A stretch of 8,784 nt of DNA from NCBI GenBank assembly GCA_020718925.1, contig DYRC01000165.1, positions 1-8,784 of the forward strand, read 5' to 3'. Source of the DNA: Desulfonema limicola (GTDB lineage Bacteria; Desulfobacterota; Desulfobacteria; Desulfobacterales; DYRC01). Both the position numbers and the translations under genes were made by a program. The notes beneath the pieces are model-generated. The model was not told the origin of the DNA. It ran no database searches and saw nothing but the letters and a program-made list of their open reading frames with translations. Below, piece after piece: positions 5,711-8,784 of the stretch (its first letter is position 1; each line of letters opens with the position of its first letter).

Positions 5711-7527
5711 TGCGTGATAACCCAGTCTCCGATGGCGGACTCTCCGCCGTTGACAAGTTTTATCCGATAATTTCCTTTGGTCATTTTTTCATCAATATGC
5801 GCGTCTCCGACAAACCGCGTATCTGAGCCGACCACCAGGGGCCATGTCATTCTGATGTCGCCATCAGTATTTATCAGAAACCGCTCCCCCTGTTTTTGGG
5901 TAATTCTGCCTCTGACCAGCGGAAATCGTTTGTGAAATTTTTCGGAAAGCTCTGCGGCAGTCATTTCTGCCTGTCTTGTGTTTTCTCCATAAACATCTAT
6001 AATATCAAGCAATTCGCTTGTGTGTATATCTGTGATTTTTGAGATGATTTCCATTCCTGTGTTGCTGTGATGAATATATCCTGTCAGCAGAAAACGGCTT
6101 GCAGCCGCGTCTGCAATCTGAAAGCGGTTTTTTGCAATCAGCCCTTTTGAAAGCAGCGCCTGAAATTTTTCTGCCAATCCCTTGTCCCCATCTGCCGGAT
6201 CCCGGTGAAAATATAGTTTGAACGGCTCGGTCCTGAACATACATCGGTATCGGAGCTTGAGCGGTTCGGGAATTTCCCGGATAACGGACAGCGTTCTGAG
6301 AGCTTCTTTTCCACCCGAATCTTTTGCCCGAATCACAATCCGGTTTTCCCCCGGAGTCAGCGCAACCGGATGATTGAAAAAAACAAAGCGCCCACGTTTT
6401 TCATACAATAGCACATTATTGATAAATACCATACTGATGTCTGATGAACTTATGATTTGTCCTTTGATTGAAAGCGTTTCTGTAAAAACCGTTTTGCCAT
6501 CAGCCGTTTCATCCATCACAATTTCAGGCGATTCACGGATAACGACCGGTTTCATATCGCTGTCCAGAGCTGCAAATCGCTGTTGTGCAAGCTTTGACGG
6601 CTCTATGATCGCTTTGGTTTCATTTCCCAGTTTATCCGCAGCAATCAGCGTGATCTGCGCTGTATCCGGCGCAAGGGCAATGGAAAACGCGGCTTCTTTT
6701 CCTTTGGGAATGTCTATGGTTTTGCCGTTGATGTTCAGAAAAACTTGACCGGATTCATCATAAAGCCAGCCCTGCAATCTGTCTGCTTCAACGCTGTCCA
6801 GCGCAATTACGGGACCGGTTCTGTCTATATGAATTTTAACTGCTTTGGCAGATTCGCCATTTAAAAGATTTCTGGCAGTGATGGCAATTTCATGCTCTCC
6901 TTCATCCAAGCTAAGGGCTTCTTCAAACGCAACGCTTGGGCTTGAACCTTCAAGAAATACCTGCTGATTTCCTACAGTGATTTCAGATACATACTGAGCA
7001 TCTTCGGCATTTCCTGAAATAGTGACCCGTATTTCCCGTGTCCATATTTCTCCGGGTTCTGTCAGCAAAATTGACGGGGTGGACACCGCCGCCGCTTCTT
7101 TTTCCAACAAGCGCTTTCTGACTTTATCAAGATAAAACAGGGCTTTTGCAGATTTTTCATAGCGCAGGGAAAGCTCAAGCTCTGTTTTGGCAAGCTCATC
7201 GTTGCCGCTCAGATAATAAATCAGCCCTTTTTCCCGATGCGGAAAATAGTCGCTTATGTGCATTCCGTAAGTTTTTGCCATGCGTTTATCATCAGACCTT
7301 GCGCTGATGGCGTTATCCAAATCGCTTAACGCATCCTGATAACATCCGCCTTCGATGCAGGAAAGCGCACGTTCGTAATAATCATACCACTGGTGTGTGA
7401 AAACCCCGCCGGTATTGCAATAGGATTTGCCTTCTTTCAGACATGACGGGGATTGATACGCACATCCGTTTAATACCACAAACAGACATACTCCTGCAAA
7501 GAAAAATTTCTGATGTTTTTTAGGCAT
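5707..7527 (-). CDS. Outer-membrane lipoprotein: TPR, Ig-like domains and CsgG-like C-terminal module
   Basis: A 606-residue exported lipoprotein. The signal peptide ends in the lipobox LNGC (C22); alanine at +2 favours the outer membrane. Residues about 48-142 form TPR-like helices (YYERALSCIEGGCYQDALSDLD; REKGLIYYLSGNDELAKTELE). Three Ig-like beta domains follow at about 153-235, 237-306 and 345-416, with phrases such as LDEGEHEIAITARN and LTPGENRIVIRAKD. Residues about 425-535 look CsgG-like (GMEIISKITDIHTSELLDII), followed by a small beta module ending DWVITQ, matching the C-terminus of the CHAT protein. AAGGAG seven bases upstream supports the start. It is the first gene of the minus-strand block and overlaps the sigma gene by ATGA. 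It probably senses or assembles something in the periplasm and reports to the CHAT/sigma pathway; that role is inferred. Confidence 0.82.
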   Translation of the reverse strand: MPKKHQKFFFAGVCLFVVLNGCAYQSPSCLKEGKSYCNTGGVFTHQWYDYYERALSCIEGGCYQDALSDLDNAISARSDDKRMAKTYGMHISDYFPHREKGLIYYLSGNDELAKTELELSLRYEKSAKALFYLDKVRKRLLEKEAAAVSTPSILLTEPGEIWTREIRVTISGNAEDAQYVSEITVGNQQVFLEGSSPSVAFEEALSLDEGEHEIAITARNLLNGESAKAVKIHIDRTGPVIALDSVEADRLQGWLYDESGQVFLNINGKTIDIPKGKEAAFSIALAPDTAQITLIAADKLGNETKAIIEPSKLAQQRFAALDSDMKPVVIRESPEIVMDETADGKTVFTETLSIKGQIISSSDISMVFINNVLLYEKRGRFVFFNHPVALTPGENRIVIRAKDSGGKEALRTLSVIREIPEPLKLRYRCMFRTEPFKLYFHRDPADGDKGLAEKFQALLSKGLIAKNRFQIADAAASRFLLTGYIHHSNTGMEIISKITDIHTSELLDIIDVYGENTRQAEMTAAELSEKFHKRFPLVRGRITQKQGERFLINTDGDIRMTWPLVVGSDTRFVGDAHIDEKMTKGNYRIKLVNGGESAIGDWVITQ

Positions 7528-7708
7528 GTTATGCTCCTTTTAAAAAAAATCTGTAAGAATCTGAAAAGCCGCATCATATAAAAATTCAAACGCTCTGAAT
7601 AATTATTATGAAAAAAAGATATTTTTCTTATGCGTTTTGTCACAGACTTGGATAATAGCGTTATTATATCTGTAAAGGCAAAAAATTTTCAAACAAAGGA
7701 GAACGGCA
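7528..7708. promoter_or_regulatory. Divergent promoter region between the sigma/CHAT block and the PEP-CTERM operon
   Basis: This A/T-rich stretch separates the divergent lipoprotein and PEP-CTERM genes and must hold promoters for both. It contains a perfect ten-base palindrome AATAATTATT at 7598-7607 and an A-run/T-run element at 7611-7626. The rightward promoter is listed separately. On the minus strand I see only a weak -10-like TATATG and no clear -35, which would fit use of an alternative sigma factor but does not prove it. Confidence 0.5.
7637..7667 (+). promoter_or_regulatory. Probable sigma70-like promoter of the PEP-CTERM operon, with an inverted repeat over the -10
   Basis: TTGTCA at 7637-7642 and TATTAT at 7662-7667 are separated by 19 bases, slightly longer than ideal. 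The -10 is also the right arm of an inverted repeat (ATAATA at 7652-7657, TATTAT at 7662-7667, four-base gap), so a repressor could bind there. The first codon is 41 bases downstream of the -10. Confidence 0.4.
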
Positions 7709-7897
7709 ATGAAGGTTTTATCAAATATATTGGCAATGACGATGTTAGGTATGGTATTATTTACAAGTACTGCTATGGCAATTTTCAGTGATATGGCGGT
7801 TCAGGTGAATCAGACGCCCGAACCGGCAAAAATGGTGATGATGGGATTGGCGATGTTGGCAATCTCTGTTTTGGGGAGAAAACTTAAAAACAAGTAA
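7709..7897 (+). CDS. Minimal PEP-CTERM sorting-signal protein (62 residues)
   Basis: The protein has an N-terminal signal peptide (residues 1-24, ending AMA) and a C-terminal PEP-CTERM signal: the PEP triplet at 37-39 inside TPEPAK, a hydrophobic helix at about 41-55, and a basic tail GRKLKNK. Proteins with this tripartite end are handled by exosortase (EpsH family) and sent to the surface or extracellular polysaccharide. Almost nothing lies between the two signals: about a dozen residues (IFSDMAVQVNQT). The AAAGGAG site seven bases before the ATG is strong, and the next gene follows after 12 bases with a near-identical ribosome site, so this is a real gene in an operon. No exosortase is in the window. 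Its role is unknown; it could be a short surface peptide, a processing bait, or the stump of a shortened protein. Confidence 0.78.
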   Translation: MKVLSNILAMTMLGMVLFTSTAMAIFSDMAVQVNQTPEPAKMVMMGLAMLAISVLGRKLKNK

Positions 7898-7909
7898 AGG
7901 AGAGTTGGA

Positions 7910-8641
7910 ATGAGATTTTCGATTTGGTGTTTTGTTTTTCTTCTGTTGTCAGGAAGTATTGCGACAGCAGCTAATCTGACGGGTGTATGGGCGCGGTCTG
8001 ACGGGAGCGGAGAAGTAACAATTTCACAAAATGGGCAGCAGATCAGCGCGGTTTGGAGCAACCCGTCTGCCGGAACTGCTCAGGATTACGGTTTCAAGGC
8101 AGGAGATCAGTATTTTTACGGAACGCTCTATGGGCTGACGCTTATCGGCAAGATGACCACTCATTTTCCGATTAAATATAAAACCCTCTGCCCGTCTCAA
8201 TGGGAAGCGTCTGTGGATATGGTTCTGATTTTGTCATCAGATGCGAATACGCTTAACGGTCTGATTCAGAATAACATCATAAATGACAATTGCACCATCA
8301 CAGCCGGAGAGTGGACGGATCAGAGCCTGACCCGCAAAGAGCAATGCGTTGCTGTCAATGACAACTTGGGAATCGCAATCACCTGCGCGGAGTATAACGG
8401 GGCTAAATACAAATTCAATCTGGATTATACGTCGGGGATATTGTGGAAGGGGGATATAGCCTCATTCGGAGCTTCAAGCGGCGGAACCTGCCTGTCTGTC
8501 GGCAACGATCTGGCATTGAAAATACCCTGCGCCGGATTCAAAACAGACACATTCAGCTTTACCCTGAATCTGTTTCAGAACAAAGCTGATCCTTCCGGTG
8601 TTTATTGGCAAATGGATATGGATAGTTTTGTTCAGAAATAA
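7910..8641 (+). CDS. Secreted beta-rich protein with two C-terminal C-X12-C repeats
   Basis: A 243-residue exported protein that I do not recognise. The signal peptide covers residues 1-20 or 21 (WCFVFLLLSGSIATA). Residues 22-140 form a first beta-rich domain starting NLTGVWARSDGSGEVTISQNG, in the style of lipocalin-like or CpcT-like small barrels that open with G-x-W. Residues 146-186 and 194-240 are a tandem repeat: CVAVNDNLGIAITC versus CLSVGNDLALKIPC, then an aromatic strand (YKFNLDY / FSFTLNL) and a tryptophan strand (ILWKGDIASF / VYWQMDMDSF). The paired cysteines (146/159 and 194/207) have identical spacing and could form disulfides in the periplasm or outside. AAAGGAG lies seven bases before the ATG. 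It is in an operon with the minimal PEP-CTERM gene and may share its surface location. Confidence 0.75.
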   Translation: MRFSIWCFVFLLLSGSIATAANLTGVWARSDGSGEVTISQNGQQISAVWSNPSAGTAQDYGFKAGDQYFYGTLYGLTLIGKMTTHFPIKYKTLCPSQWEASVDMVLILSSDANTLNGLIQNNIINDNCTITAGEWTDQSLTRKEQCVAVNDNLGIAITCAEYNGAKYKFNLDYTSGILWKGDIASFGASSGGTCLSVGNDLALKIPCAGFKTDTFSFTLNLFQNKADPSGVYWQMDMDSFVQK

Positions 8642-8656
8642 TTTTCTGAGCAGAGA

Positions 8657-8680
8657 GAGCCGGGGGAAATCTCCCGGCTT
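8657..8680 (+). terminator. Stem-loop after the secreted-protein gene
   Basis: GCCGGGGG (8659-8666) pairs with CTCCCGGC (8671-8678) across the loop AAAT, with one G-U pair, and can extend by an A-T and a G-T pair. It starts 15 bases after the stop codon. Only two T residues follow, so it is a weak intrinsic terminator at best, though its position suggests it ends the operon. Confidence 0.55.
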
Positions 8681-8699
8681 CCGATATGCTGAAATAGTA

Positions 8700-8728
8700 T
8701 TGCAAACATAATGTTTTTATGATATAAA
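8700..8728 (+). promoter_or_regulatory. Sigma70-like promoter with a palindrome in its spacer
   Basis: TTGCAA (8700-8705) and TATAAA (8723-8728) are separated by exactly 17 bases, the ideal spacing. The spacer carries an odd palindrome, AAACAT-A-ATGTTT (8704-8716), partly overlapping the -35; a repressor bound there would block the promoter. It points at the gene starting at 8776. Confidence 0.55.
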
Positions 8729-8775
8729 TTGCATAATTGTTTTTTTAAAAAATCAAAATTGAAGGGAGAAAAGCC

Positions 8776-8784
8776 ATGAGTAAG
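8776..8784 (+). CDS. Start of a plus-strand gene cut by the window edge
   Basis: Only three codons (M-S-K) are present. The start is supported by AAGGGAGAA at 8762-8770, about eight bases upstream, and by the promoter-like sequence at 8700-8728. Nothing can be said about its product. Confidence 0.45.

Noticed and set aside
5246..5770. 174-codon plus-strand frame opposite the sigma factor gene
   Set aside because: It is the reverse complement of a clear ECF sigma factor, has no recognisable motif, and lacks a good ribosome site; it is a shadow frame.
6374..6748. 124-codon plus-strand frame opposite the lipoprotein gene
   Set aside because: It lies wholly antisense to well-formed Ig-like domains and has serine-rich, low-information composition typical of shadow frames.
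7611..7626. A-run/T-run element as a terminator
   Set aside because: The stem is only A-T pairs with a four-base GATA loop, too weak for a terminator and located between divergent genes where none is needed.
7810..8061. 83-codon minus-strand frame antisense to the two secreted-protein genes
   Set aside because: It spans the junction of two good plus-strand genes with strong ribosome sites, and no coding signal supports it.

Overview
The window reads like part of a large-genome, moderate-GC Gram-negative bacterium, most likely a Desulfobacterota (deltaproteobacterial) lineage. This is an inference. It rests on outer-membrane proteins (a FadL-like barrel, a lipoprotein), a PEP-CTERM sorting signal, an ECF sigma factor next to a CHAT protease, and a C/G-rich palindromic repeat between genes. 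I cannot name the species.

Most of the window is one co-directional minus-strand block, transcribed from about 7530 towards 1. In order it encodes: a 606-residue lipoprotein (TPR, Ig-like domains, CsgG-like C-terminal module); an ECF-type sigma factor overlapping it by ATGA; a soluble zinc-finger (ZAS) anti-sigma-like protein; a CHAT caspase-like protease with one membrane helix and a C-terminal module like that of the lipoprotein, overlapping the ZAS gene by 44 bases; a pair of inverted REP-like hairpins; a FadL/OmpP1-like outer-membrane protein; a MoxR-type AAA+ ATPase; a tiny reading frame whose first residues resemble the start of ketol-acid reductoisomerase (IlvC); and the start of a SIMPL-domain (YggE-like) secreted protein that runs off the left edge.

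A 181-base divergent promoter region (7528-7708) separates this block from two plus-strand genes. These are a 62-residue protein that is little more than a signal peptide plus a PEP-CTERM sorting signal, and a 243-residue secreted protein ending in two tandem C-X12-C repeats. A stem-loop follows, then a well-formed sigma70-like promoter and the first three codons of another plus-strand gene at the right edge.

The most interesting reading is that lipoprotein, sigma factor, ZAS protein and CHAT protease form one envelope-to-transcription signalling unit. The CHAT protein would have its protease in the cytoplasm, where the soluble ZAS protein and sigma factor are, and a sensor module in the periplasm resembling the one on the lipoprotein. 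Proteolytic release of the sigma factor by the CHAT protease would be a membrane-bound parallel to CHAT-Csx30-RpoE in type III-E CRISPR systems. The gene order and domains are seen directly; the mechanism is inferred.
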